Source of the DNA: JADHUC01 sp964623055
GTDB taxonomy: Bacteria > Planctomycetota > Planctomycetia > Pirellulales > Pirellulaceae
Reading direction: 5' to 3'
Length of the DNA stretch: 64,000 nucleotides
Assembly (NCBI GenBank): GCA_964623055.1
Contig: CAZURK010000024.1
Coordinates: 22,086 to 86,085 of the forward strand
This document shows positions 55,305 to 64,000 of this stretch, piece after piece. The stretch's first letter is position 1. Every line of letters begins with the position of its first letter. The position numbers and the translations under genes were made by a program. Under the pieces are notes generated by a model. It was given only the letters and a program-made list of their open reading frames with translations, was not told the origin of the DNA and ran no database searches.

Positions 55305-56393
55305 ATGCCGCAATCGACCACGTCACGAACAACCTCGAAGACCTCCCGACGTGCCTTCCTGAAAGCTTCGTCAGTCGCGGCCGGCGCAGCGATAGCCGGC
55401 GAGTTGGCCGCTGCCCAGCTTGCACACGCGGCGGAGGCCAGCACGCCGGGTAGAAAGAAGAAGCTCACGGTTTCCCGGGAATGCCTGCCGAAAATCCGTG
55501 CCGCCCTGAACGGACCTTGGCCTTCGATTCGCACGCCGTTTACGCGCCAGGGTGAAATTGACTTCGATGCCATGCGTCGACACTTGGATTTCTTGATCGA
55601 GCAAGCCAAAGCAAAGGCGGTTGTGCTAACCTGGGGCGATAGCCTCTACTCGCTGCTAACCGACGAGGAGATTGCCCTGGTCACCAAGGCCGTGGTCCAG
55701 CATGTCGACAAGCGGGCGTTCGTGGTGGCGGCCGACAACTCGTGGTGGACCGGCAAGACGGTCGAGTTCGCCCAATACTGCGTCCAGATCGGCGCCGACA
55801 TGCTGATGGTGATGCCACCAGACTGGGCACATTCTACGACGGTCGACTCGCTGGTCACCCACTACCGTGCCGTGTCGGAACAGATTCCCGTGATGCTCGT
55901 GACCAACTACTTGGGCAAACGAGGAACGGCGTTCGGTTTGGAAGTGATCAAGAGGCTTCGCGACGAGGTGCCGGGCGTCATGGCGCTGAAGGACGATGTA
56001 GGCGGCGCGTTCATCCGCAGAGTGTGCCTGTTGACGCACGACCATTGGGCGCTGTCGGCCGGCGGACAGAAGCAGAACCACATGAATATGTATTCCTACG
56101 GCGTGGGCGGATACTTGTCGACATGCATGACCTTCAAACCGGAGATCGCCTGGCGATACTGGAATGCGATTCAGGCCGACGACCTGGAAGCTGCCCGGGC
56201 GGTCATCCGCGATTACGACATGCCATTGTTCGATTATCTGATTGCCAGCGAAGGCAGCTTCGACGCCGCCATCCACGGAATCTACGAACTACTCGGGTTC
56301 GCCAAACGCTACCGCCGGCCGCCCTACCACACACTCACGGACGAGCAGATGCGAGAATTGGCACAGTTTCTCGAGAAGGCCAAGTTTCTATGA
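55305..56393 (+). CDS. Tat-exported dihydrodipicolinate synthase-family lyase
   Basis: 362 residues. The ATG at 55305 (GGGAG upstream) begins a twin-arginine signal (S-R15-R16-A-F-L-K) before a class I aldolase barrel. VMALK229DDVGG supplies the Schiff-base lysine of the DapA/NanA family. The strand that normally carries the catalytic tyrosine (PVILYN) reads PVMLVTNY, so that tyrosine is missing or shifted. Family members cleave or condense pyruvate-derived keto acids. Export of such an enzyme is unusual outside planctomycetes. It converges on the ornithine cyclodeaminase-like gene, 14 nt away. Confidence 0.92.
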   Translation: MPQSTTSRTTSKTSRRAFLKASSVAAGAAIAGELAAAQLAHAAEASTPGRKKKLTVSRECLPKIRAALNGPWPSIRTPFTRQGEIDFDAMRRHLDFLIEQAKAKAVVLTWGDSLYSLLTDEEIALVTKAVVQHVDKRAFVVAADNSWWTGKTVEFAQYCVQIGADMLMVMPPDWAHSTTVDSLVTHYRAVSEQIPVMLVTNYLGKRGTAFGLEVIKRLRDEVPGVMALKDDVGGAFIRRVCLLTHDHWALSAGGQKQNHMNMYSYGVGGYLSTCMTFKPEIAWRYWNAIQADDLEAARAVIRDYDMPLFDYLIASEGSFDAAIHGIYELLGFAKRYRRPPYHTLTDEQMRELAQFLEKAKFL

Positions 56394-56407
56394 TCCTGAT
56401 CGTGAGG

Positions 56408-57382
56408 TCACAGAGGGAGTTGAGTTCCTATCCCCTTCTCCCTGGCCTTGTTGTAGATCAGTATCGCAGTCGCCATATCATCCAGAGCAAGACCGAGATT
56501 CATGCAGATCGTACGCTCGTCGTCTTTCTCTCTCCCCGGCTTGTTGCCCGCGGTAATTTCGCCCAGGTCGGCGTAGGCTTGCGGGGTGTCTTTGAAATAG
56601 CCGATCGTGCGATAGTACTCCATCTGCTTCCGGTCGTCGGTCCCCAGTTTGTCGGCCTGTCTGAGTGCATCTCCCTGCCAATACGAATCGAAATCTACGG
56701 GGCTTGCGAACGCTCCCTCGCCCAGCCAGCCTGGTTCGATCACAGGGTTGGGTTCCTTCAGTATCGGACCGCTGGTGACCACCAGATCCATACCGACGAC
56801 TGCCTCCTTGGGGCCCCTCACGATCTCTATCTCTGTTTGCACGACCGCGGCCATCTCACTCGCGAATCTCTCGGCCGTTTCTGCGGAAATATCAAATGCC
56901 TTCACTCTTCTGATCTGGAACAAGCATGATAGTGCCTCAAGGTTGCTGCGGCCCTGTACCCCGCAGGCCAGAACACCAACGCTCGAACTGTCCTCGCGGG
57001 CCAGGTATTTCGCAGCTACGGCGGTTGCCGCGCCTGTACGTTTTGCCGTGATCCATGTTGCATCCATCACGGCGATTGGGAAGCCGGTATCGGGATCGTT
57101 CAGGATGAGCAGACCGGTTATGTAGGGAAGGTTATTCTTCGGGTTTTCTGGGTAACCGGAAATCCACTTCATTCCCGCCGATTCGAGACTGGGTATGTAG
57201 GCAGGCATGGCGTGAATGAACGCATCCGGGCGCGTGTGAATCCCGGGTTTGGGCGGCATCTCGACGCGACCCTCGCCCTTTTCCTTGAACATGCTGTCCA
57301 GCGCGTTGATGATCTCGGGCATGGAAAGCCCCACCGCCTCGACATCATTCCGGCTCAGGTACAGAATTGTCTCCGTTGGCAT
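56408..57382 (-). CDS. Ornithine cyclodeaminase/mu-crystallin-family enzyme
   Basis: 324 residues, start ATG at 57382 (AGAAGA upstream). The NAD-binding part shows SVGVLACGVQGRSNLEAL and KAFDISAETAERFASEM, and the substrate part shows ITGLLILNDPDTGFPIAVMD and AKRTGAATAVAAKYLARED, all typical of the ornithine cyclodeaminase/alanine dehydrogenase-like family. Activities in the family include ornithine cyclisation and imine or keto-acid reduction. The substrate is unknown. No signal peptide, so cytoplasmic, unlike its convergent neighbour. The longer open frame upstream runs into a repeat element and is not believed. Confidence 0.92.
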   Translation of the reverse strand: MPTETILYLSRNDVEAVGLSMPEIINALDSMFKEKGEGRVEMPPKPGIHTRPDAFIHAMPAYIPSLESAGMKWISGYPENPKNNLPYITGLLILNDPDTGFPIAVMDATWITAKRTGAATAVAAKYLAREDSSSVGVLACGVQGRSNLEALSCLFQIRRVKAFDISAETAERFASEMAAVVQTEIEIVRGPKEAVVGMDLVVTSGPILKEPNPVIEPGWLGEGAFASPVDFDSYWQGDALRQADKLGTDDRKQMEYYRTIGYFKDTPQAYADLGEITAGNKPGREKDDERTICMNLGLALDDMATAILIYNKAREKGIGTQLPL

Positions 57383-57526
57383 ATGTCTTCTTTTCTCTAT
57401 CCAGGGTGTGTTTGCATAGCACGATCTGCTCGACGGTTTGGCGCATTCTACCATCCGGACAAGACTCACAACATCTGGAGGGTAAGATTCGTGCCGACAT
57501 TGCCAGCCGAACTGGCTGTATAGCTG

Positions 57527-57627
57527 TGCGCGGGTCTCCTGACCCCGCACATGAAGCTGACCGAAGGTCTCACGAATTTTGGGAGACCTTCGGTCGACGA
57601 TTTCGGCGAGGTCACGAGACCTGCGCC
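57527..57627. repeat. Cluster of three short hairpins
   Basis: tgcgcgggtc/gaccccgca (57527-57549), gaccgaaggtctc/gagaccttcggtc (57559-57595, 13 perfect pairs) and ggcgaggtc/gacctgcgcc (57605-57627) are three consecutive hairpins sharing a ggtc/gacc core. They lie just downstream of the giant gene's stop at 57657, on the side where a terminator is expected. A smaller hairpin (gccag/ctggc) is at 57502-57516. Confidence 0.82.
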
Positions 57628-57656
57628 GAGCGTCTCGCGGAATCGTGCGAGGCCGG

Positions 57657-60600
57657 CTAGCGTTTCGGCGGGGCCGCCTCGCGGACGACGGCGCCGTGTT
57701 CGTCGCTGAGGATTAGCAGCGAGAACTGCTCGACGAAGTCCAGATCGTTCGTGTTCAGCGACGTGTAGTCGAACCGGCCGCGCAGATCGGTGTACCCGTC
57801 TTTGTAGAACCGAACGCTGCCGTCCTTCATGCGGGCATAGGCTTTGACGTACGCCTTTGCCAGCAGAGCACCCGAGTCGCTATGCGTGACGCGCATGTGG
57901 CCGTAGTTCTCGATCACCTGGACCGACAGCGAATTCGAGTAGTAGGCCTTCGACTTCGTCTGCCCGCCGCCGGTGATCTCGACCAACACGTTGCTGCTGT
58001 GAAGAGCTTCGGGCAGCGTAAACACGTGCGAGGTCATGTCTTCGGGCAACTTCACCGTCTGCGTCGCGTTCGGCCGGATGTGCGAGAACTGGCCGGAATA
58101 CTGTTGCACGAACGGGTTGCGACTGAACAGCAATTCGATGTCCATTAGATAGTAGTTCACGCCGATTTCGTTCAGATTCTGGTAGTTCACCGTGACCTGT
58201 TTCGATTCGACGTTGAACTCGAAACTTGACTCCGTGGCAGCAAGACCGGTCTGGACTTCGCCGCGATCCTCTTCGTCGATCACTTTGGCGGCCTCGCCCT
58301 CGATCTCGTCCAACTGGGCGGCAATCGCAGCAAACACATCGCGCCAACGATCCACGGGGTGGTCGGCGTATTTGTCCGCGATGGCCCTGGCTTGTTTGGG
58401 CTCGTCGCTATAGAAGTCCAAGTACGCCGTGAAGTAGTCGTGCTGCAAACGCGTAACGAGCTTGTCCGCGTTGACTCGACCGAGGAAGTCCAATGCTTCC
58501 TCGACACGGTCCTGCAACAGCAGGTAGTAGACCACCGCCATCAATTCCGCGTCGTCCAATTCGCGGCGGTAGCTTAGGATATTCACCAGCCGGTGGTATT
58601 GGGCATGGAAGCGGTCATTCAGGATCTGCCGGCGTTTGCCGAGAGCGTGTGCGCGAGCATTCACCAACGGCCGGTAATCCAGGTGCTGGTACGCCTTGCG
58701 CGCCACGGCGTCGATCGTCAACAACGGGCTGTCGATGTAGGTGCCGCACTGGTTCACGAAACCGTTTGCGTGTTGCAGGTACTGTCGCAGGGCCGCTGGC
58801 TCATTGTGCTTGATACCGTACGACCAAAGTGTCTGGTCGTAGGCGTGCCGGCGAGCCAAGAGCTGGGTCACTTTGCCGAAATACGCCTTGTCCTTCATGC
58901 GGAAGGCGATTCTGTCCAGCTTGGTGCGGTGCAGGTTGTTATGTTGGAGGTATTTCAGCACATCGTCGTCGGACCCGTGTTGCGAGACGTAGTCCCACGA
59001 CTCGCGGTCGATCTTGCTGAGCTTCTCCACCACGTTCAGCGTGAACGGTTCGGCGTTGGCCAGAAGTTGTCCGTTCTTTGCCACGTGGACCGGGTAATGC
59101 GGACATTCGCCCGGACCGGGGAAGTAGAAGTGGTATTCCAGTGTCTGTGTGTTGTAAGGCTCCAGGTCAATGTGGACGCTGCGTGTGAATTGTCCGTTCA
59201 TCACAGGAATCGCGCCCAGCGGCACTTGCAGCAGCACGTCAAGCTTTTGTCGCGACGAGGTCGGATTGGTCACCACAACCTGGCAGCCGTACACCGTATG
59301 AATCAGGAACTCGTCCGTGACGAACTTGTCCAGCCGTTCGCCGTTCACATGGCGGTAGCGGTCGCCGTGTCGGAAGAAGTTCTGGCTGACCAGAATAGGC
59401 GTCTGTTCGGCAAGTGGTTCGGCCGGCTTGATCTCCTCGTGAAAGACAACGATCGGCGAACCGGTCGTCAGGGTCATCTTCGCTTTGTCGAACTCTGTCT
59501 CGTGTTCTTCCGCCTTGAAGGGCAAGTCTAGAACGGCCAGGGCAAACATCATTTCCGGGAAGCTACGTGACGCTTCCGCGAAATTGTTGGAGCGGAACGG
59601 GCCGCCCTGCTTGGCGTCGCGCTCCGCATAATCTCGCCAAAACGCATTGACCGTTATCAAGTCGGCCGTTTGTTTCTCGATGGGCAGGTGGTAGTAGTTG
59701 TTTTCGGCCCATTCCTGCGTCTTATCCAACTTCTGGTAGTACTGGCGTACCGAGCCGGCGCGATCCGGCACCTCGCCAAAGAAAGCCAGTTTGCCGTCTC
59801 TGGCCTCTCCCCTGGCCTTGGTTGCCAGTTCTCGCAACGCGCTTTTCTTACCTTCATTTGCTTCCCTCAACTGGTCCACAACTGGCTCAGCGGCGGGCTC
59901 ATCGCGTGCCGCCAACTCCATCCGCACAGCGCCAGCTCCCGCTGCCGGAGCCCTGCCAGCCGATCGAGAATCGCTTATACCGCGTGTCGTGCGGGAAAGA
60001 CTCAGTCTATCCAATCGTTTTTCGACTGCCGCCAGCTTTTCCTGTTCCACAGCAATTCCAAAGTCATCCTCCGCGTGCAATGCACTGCCCTTGACGGCCG
60101 TGTTGAACAAGAAGTTGAAGCGGTCGATGTTGGGCGGCAACATAGCGAACAAGTCGCTCACGTGCCGCGACGTGTTCTGGCGATCAGCAGCGACACGTTC
60201 GGACAGCAAGATCCGCTCGACGATGTTCAACTGCGCGTAGTTCCAAGGTTCGAGATAGGCCCTCAAATCGTCGCCCAGCAACCAGTGGTCCAGGAACTGC
60301 TTGTCCTTTTTGTTCTTCAGATACGGCAGCACGACCGAGCGGAAGAACTCGGGGTCCCTTTTGTACAGGAAGAAGCTCAGTTCGTGACAGGTATACTTCG
60401 AGTACTTGGCGCGCTTCTCTTCGGGCTTCAGATCAGGCCAACCTGTCAAGAAGCCGAATTCCACCAGTGTGGCGTCGCCGTTGAGCGTGACGTACAGCGA
60501 GTAAACTTTGGCCAAGCTGTCGTAGGTCTCGAACCTCGAACTTGTGATGTCGCCGAGCACGAATTCCTTTTCGCCGTCGACCACTGTGATCTGCTTCTGC

Positions 60601-63600
60601 TGGGCGTAGTGCTTCTGCGGATCAAGGGCATTGGCCAAACGCAAGTCGTTCGGTTCCGCTTCGACCTCCGGCAGCGACAGTGACCGGTAAGCGGTCGCCC
60701 GCGGATCGACAGCCACAATGTGCAGATGCTGGTGAGCGCCCAGTGCTTCCCGTGGAATCGACAGTACCCCCTTCTCGTCCACCGACAGATTCGTCAGCAC
60801 GGCGGAAGCTTCGGCCAGGAAGTCCAGATTCGCGAAGTCACCACGCCCAGCCGCGTCGGCGCCTTCCGCTTTGGCGCGTCCTTCTGCCGCGGTCTCGTCA
60901 TCGCTCGTTCGCGCAAAATCGGCGCCCGGTTCCGCCTTCTGCTTAGACGTTTCCGTACTGCGAACGGCCCACGGGTTCAACAATAGGCTGGGACGCCGCA
61001 GCATGTTGCCGGGGTGCCGCTTGGCGTACTGGCGGTCGATGATATAGCGGTATTCGTCGCCCAGGGCTCGGCCCGCGACGTACAGGGAGTTCAGTTTCTT
61101 GGGGATCACCCAAGCCGGCTCGGCGTCGCGTACTCGGCTGAAGTGGGCATAGGCCGAGAAGGCCGGATTGTAGCGAGTGGCAAACACATGGACGCGAGCA
61201 AACTCGGTCGCGTTCTGCAGACGGATCGTCACGGCGTCTTCGCCCGATTCAGCGGCAGCGATCTGCAGCGGCCGGTCGCCTCGTATCTCCAACTGCCGAT
61301 TCTCGCCCAGCACGTAGCCCTCGCCGTGCTGACCGGCAGCCACACGTAGGCGGATTCGCCGGTTTGGCCGCTTCAGCCACAAGTCGTAGTCGCCTCGGGG
61401 CAAGTCGGCGACGCGCAGCAGGCCGCCGTCGATTGAAATGGCATCGAACCGGTCGGCCACGAACGTACCGCCGCGCAATTCCAGTAGTGACAGTTCCTCG
61501 CGCAACGGCTTATCGGATTTGCCCGTGTACGGCACCACTACCGATTCGCCCTCTCGGCCGTGCAACTGCTGGCGTCCGGTGTGCCGATCGCGGCCAAGCG
61601 TCCACGTGTGCGAGGTGTCCTCGGGTCCGGTGGCCGTGACGGAGACGATGTCGGCCAACGGCCCCAAGAGAACGCGGCCTTGCGCATCGGTCTTCAGCAT
61701 CACTTTTTTGGCGTCACTGAAGTCACGGTGCTTCAGCGACAATCGCACCGGCCGATCCGCTTTGGGCTCGCCGGTCTTGCCGAGCAATTCAAGCACGTAT
61801 TGGCCGTCCACCGTGGCCAAATGTAGATCCTCGACCTTTTCGGTGCGGTCGATTTCGTTCAATGCAAACGACTCGCTGACCGACAAGTCGATCTTCTTGT
61901 TCTGGCTGAGATTCTGGACTTTCGCATTGAGCGAAAAGCTGATGTTGGACAAACGTTGTGGCGTTTGGAACTCGTAGGTGGATTCACGATCCTCGAACAG
62001 CTCGAACTCTGCCACCTCCTTGGTCGTCGATACGCCGTCGTGGTCCGTCGAAGTGATCACCAGACGCACGTCCTCCAGCACGGACAGTGTTACGGGCGTC
62101 CCGTTCAGATAGAGCTGCGGCCGAACCACCACATTTGCCTTCTTCCTCTGCAGCAACGATTCGCGATCCACATAGATGCCGGCCACCAGCGAGTAGTTCT
62201 CGGCCTGATGCTGGAACGAGTCGAGCGAACAGAAGTCGCCATGCGAGAGAATGATGGACTGGCGTGTCGGAGAATTGCTGAAGGGCACAGCGATCTCGCC
62301 CTTGTCGTCCGGCGTGTATTCGCGGCCGGCGAACCAGATCGTGGCCTTGGGCAGCTTACGATTCTGCTCGTCCATCACGGTGAACACCTGGCCTGCCGTC
62401 GTCGTACGGACCAGATGCCGGAGCCTTCCTTTGCGAATTACGGCCCGGCTGCTCTTGCCGTTGCCGATGAAGTCGATCACGTACACACCGGGTTTCTTCA
62501 GATCTGGGAACTCGAAGTGCCGGCGAACTCGGCGCAACGGAGGTTCGGTGTAGTCGTGTGTAGTTTCCCAATTGGCGACCAGACCGTCGAGGCTGATGTC
62601 CGTATTCACTTCGCTCAGACGTTCGCGAGTGAAGTTGCTCGTGTTGACTTCATAGACCTTGACGATCAGCGTCTTGACGTTCTTGACCAGCAAGTCGAGG
62701 CTGACCGCGTCGTCGGCCGCAAATCGCTTCTTGTTGGTGAACGCGAAGTCGATGTCGATTCGTTCTTTCAAAGCCTGGTATTCGGCCGGTTGCAGCATGG
62801 AATACCATTGTTCGCCCTCGCCCAAACCGTTCACGATCTTCGCTTCGGCAAAGTTGCGTTTCAGGTAGAGGTCGTTGATGTACGGTTCGTAGGGTTTGTA
62901 GGTGGTCTCGTCGACAAAGAAGTGGTGCAAGTAGCTGCTCACCAACGGCTCGTCGTTGCCGATGGGCGGCAGCAAGATCATCTCCTGGAAGTTGGCGTTC
63001 AAGTTTGCGGCGTGGCGGCGGCTCTCGTCGGTGCGCATGAATTCCACGTTCATGTAGCTGGCGTTTCGTGGCAGCTTGATGTAGGTCATGAACCGCTGTT
63101 TGTCGTATACGCCGAGCGATCGGTCGAAGTCCAGCCGACGGTAAAGCACGTTGGCTTTTAGCGAATTGTGTACCGGAGCGAGCCGCTGGACGAATCCCCA
63201 AAGACGATCGAGATACGCTCGATGCTGTTCCGTGTCGTGGCGCCAGTCGACATCGTCGTTCGGATGCAGCTTGGCAAGATACGCGTTGACGAAGTTGGTT
63301 TGGTTCAACAGGTCCGGCTTCAGCTTCAGACACGCGTCCAGTTGCTCCAGCAGCAGCAACCGGTGGATATTGAACGATCCGAACCCGCGGCTGTGTTGGT
63401 GGTTCAGATCATCGACGACCAGTTTGGGCAGATTCGGATAGTCGGGCCGCCCCAAACGTTCGAGCAAATGACGCCGACGATCCGCGTTCAATTCGGTGGC
63501 CACGAGCCAATCCAGGGCCGCAGCCTCGAATCCCTTTAGATTCTGGTGGCGGGCAAACGCCTCCTTCGTCAGTGCTTTGCGGCTGATCAACTTCTGGTCC

Positions 63601-63998
63601 AAGCTAGTGGGCAGATTTGGCTTTCGGTCCAGCAACTCCCGCTGATGATCGAACGTCAGATTCAACCGCTGGCGAATGAATTCGAGGGACTTATCCGGGT
63701 TCTTTGCATAGGTCAGAAGCGCCTGCCGGTTCTGAACTTCGCGTACGCGCGGCGTGTACTTGTGACGCTTGATCCACGCCTGCAAGAGTTCTTCGACTTT
63801 GTCGAACTGTTCCGTGTTCTGATAGTGGATCGCGTGGTAGTAGTAGTAATCCTCGGTGCCCGGAATCAGTTGTTTCAGCGGCACCGTGCGGTCCCGGGCC
63901 AAAGCAAAATCCTCGACATAGCCAATTTCCGCCGCACTGATCGCGGCGGGAAACAGAAAAAAGACGGCCCAGACCAGCAGTTTCGATGCAGATTTCAT
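57657..63998 (-). CDS. Giant secreted protein of unknown function
   Basis: 2113 residues, starting with an ATG two bases from the window edge, so its ribosome binding site is out of view. A signal peptide (LVWAVFFLFPAAISAAE) is followed by about 350 helical residues, then a long series of beta-rich domains with Gly/Asp turns (LPKATIWFAGREYTPDDKGE; LKTDAQGRVLLGPLADI; ISIDGGLLRVADLPRGDYDL), reminiscent of macroglobulin-type modules. A low-complexity Ala/Glu/Gly stretch lies mid-protein. The later half has TPR-like helices and ends with KAYARMKDGSVRFYKDGYTD. No thioester CxEQ motif was seen. It may be a surface or periplasmic assembly protein, but I cannot assign it. Confidence 0.9.
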   Translation of the reverse strand: MKSASKLLVWAVFFLFPAAISAAEIGYVEDFALARDRTVPLKQLIPGTEDYYYYHAIHYQNTEQFDKVEELLQAWIKRHKYTPRVREVQNRQALLTYAKNPDKSLEFIRQRLNLTFDHQRELLDRKPNLPTSLDQKLISRKALTKEAFARHQNLKGFEAAALDWLVATELNADRRRHLLERLGRPDYPNLPKLVVDDLNHQHSRGFGSFNIHRLLLLEQLDACLKLKPDLLNQTNFVNAYLAKLHPNDDVDWRHDTEQHRAYLDRLWGFVQRLAPVHNSLKANVLYRRLDFDRSLGVYDKQRFMTYIKLPRNASYMNVEFMRTDESRRHAANLNANFQEMILLPPIGNDEPLVSSYLHHFFVDETTYKPYEPYINDLYLKRNFAEAKIVNGLGEGEQWYSMLQPAEYQALKERIDIDFAFTNKKRFAADDAVSLDLLVKNVKTLIVKVYEVNTSNFTRERLSEVNTDISLDGLVANWETTHDYTEPPLRRVRRHFEFPDLKKPGVYVIDFIGNGKSSRAVIRKGRLRHLVRTTTAGQVFTVMDEQNRKLPKATIWFAGREYTPDDKGEIAVPFSNSPTRQSIILSHGDFCSLDSFQHQAENYSLVAGIYVDRESLLQRKKANVVVRPQLYLNGTPVTLSVLEDVRLVITSTDHDGVSTTKEVAEFELFEDRESTYEFQTPQRLSNISFSLNAKVQNLSQNKKIDLSVSESFALNEIDRTEKVEDLHLATVDGQYVLELLGKTGEPKADRPVRLSLKHRDFSDAKKVMLKTDAQGRVLLGPLADIVSVTATGPEDTSHTWTLGRDRHTGRQQLHGREGESVVVPYTGKSDKPLREELSLLELRGGTFVADRFDAISIDGGLLRVADLPRGDYDLWLKRPNRRIRLRVAAGQHGEGYVLGENRQLEIRGDRPLQIAAAESGEDAVTIRLQNATEFARVHVFATRYNPAFSAYAHFSRVRDAEPAWVIPKKLNSLYVAGRALGDEYRYIIDRQYAKRHPGNMLRRPSLLLNPWAVRSTETSKQKAEPGADFARTSDDETAAEGRAKAEGADAAGRGDFANLDFLAEASAVLTNLSVDEKGVLSIPREALGAHQHLHIVAVDPRATAYRSLSLPEVEAEPNDLRLANALDPQKHYAQQKQITVVDGEKEFVLGDITSSRFETYDSLAKVYSLYVTLNGDATLVEFGFLTGWPDLKPEEKRAKYSKYTCHELSFFLYKRDPEFFRSVVLPYLKNKKDKQFLDHWLLGDDLRAYLEPWNYAQLNIVERILLSERVAADRQNTSRHVSDLFAMLPPNIDRFNFLFNTAVKGSALHAEDDFGIAVEQEKLAAVEKRLDRLSLSRTTRGISDSRSAGRAPAAGAGAVRMELAARDEPAAEPVVDQLREANEGKKSALRELATKARGEARDGKLAFFGEVPDRAGSVRQYYQKLDKTQEWAENNYYHLPIEKQTADLITVNAFWRDYAERDAKQGGPFRSNNFAEASRSFPEMMFALAVLDLPFKAEEHETEFDKAKMTLTTGSPIVVFHEEIKPAEPLAEQTPILVSQNFFRHGDRYRHVNGERLDKFVTDEFLIHTVYGCQVVVTNPTSSRQKLDVLLQVPLGAIPVMNGQFTRSVHIDLEPYNTQTLEYHFYFPGPGECPHYPVHVAKNGQLLANAEPFTLNVVEKLSKIDRESWDYVSQHGSDDDVLKYLQHNNLHRTKLDRIAFRMKDKAYFGKVTQLLARRHAYDQTLWSYGIKHNEPAALRQYLQHANGFVNQCGTYIDSPLLTIDAVARKAYQHLDYRPLVNARAHALGKRRQILNDRFHAQYHRLVNILSYRRELDDAELMAVVYYLLLQDRVEEALDFLGRVNADKLVTRLQHDYFTAYLDFYSDEPKQARAIADKYADHPVDRWRDVFAAIAAQLDEIEGEAAKVIDEEDRGEVQTGLAATESSFEFNVESKQVTVNYQNLNEIGVNYYLMDIELLFSRNPFVQQYSGQFSHIRPNATQTVKLPEDMTSHVFTLPEALHSSNVLVEITGGGQTKSKAYYSNSLSVQVIENYGHMRVTHSDSGALLAKAYVKAYARMKDGSVRFYKDGYTDLRGRFDYTSLNTNDLDFVEQFSLLILSDEHGAVVREAAPPKR

Positions 63999-64000
63999 GC

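Noticed and set aside
1275..57627. Inverted repeats as a CRISPR array
   Set aside because: They are widely scattered, unequal in sequence, and have no spacer/repeat periodicity; no cas gene is present.
61956..63161. Plus-strand open frame of 401 codons
   Set aside because: Lies wholly inside the giant minus-strand gene and has antisense-type composition.

Overview
The window looks like one contiguous stretch of a planctomycete chromosome, probably Pirellulales-like. This is inferred from gene content; no rRNA or other taxonomic marker is present. The signs are three secreted arylsulfatases, two Tat-exported Gfo/Idh/MocA oxidoreductases, three PQQ-type beta-propeller proteins, beta-helix proteins, a DUF4838-type protein, a ceramidase-like hydrolase, a PhoD-type phosphatase, eukaryotic-like Ser/Thr kinases next to sigma-70 factors, and a 2113-residue secreted protein. 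I see no tRNA, rRNA, CRISPR array, transposase or phage gene.

Layout. 1-5141: the 5' part of a membrane-anchored pectate-lyase-like gene (its end lies outside the window), a sulfatase, and a PfkB kinase plus xylose isomerase pair. 5406-17063: a signalling island. On the minus strand are an anchored unknown protein and a coiled-coil membrane protein. Divergent to them runs a plus-strand operon: zinc-ribbon/TRAFAC-like GTPase, HEAT-repeat protein, GAP1-like protein and Ser/Thr kinase-SUMF1 fusion. It converges, sharing a CTAG stop, on a sigma-70-like gene and an FHA-like gene. 17330-27977: UbiD decarboxylase, a 904-residue glycosidase, a PQQ propeller, a sulfatase with a non-canonical CTVSR site, a DinB-like protein, an AraC/alkyl-DNA methyltransferase fusion and a Tat oxidoreductase. 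28231-32636: a 1235-residue Ser/Thr kinase-TIR-P-loop NTPase fusion converging on an ECF sigma factor. 32715-41006: two secreted propeller proteins carrying a methyltransferase-like domain, flanking a canonical sulfatase. 41158-41906: an overlapping pair of small unknown genes. 42069-57382: further secreted or Tat-exported enzymes, with an ornithine cyclodeaminase-like gene at the end. 57657-63998: the giant secreted protein.

How it fits together. Most genes suit capture and breakdown of sulfated or otherwise complex polysaccharides in the planctomycete periplasm or at the cell surface. Two islands do not: the GTPase/HEAT/GAP1/kinase-SUMF1/sigma/FHA cluster and the kinase-TIR-NTPase gene with its sigma factor. 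Both combine protein-kinase signalling, NTPase switches and a dedicated sigma factor, as in predicted NTP-dependent biological conflict (defence) systems. They are the best candidates here for a new system.

A second theme is intergenic: at least eleven gaps hold long inverted repeats, often perfect over 17-27 nt per arm, whose sequence differs from gap to gap although the architecture recurs. Everything was read by eye; family names rest on motifs I recognise, not on searches.
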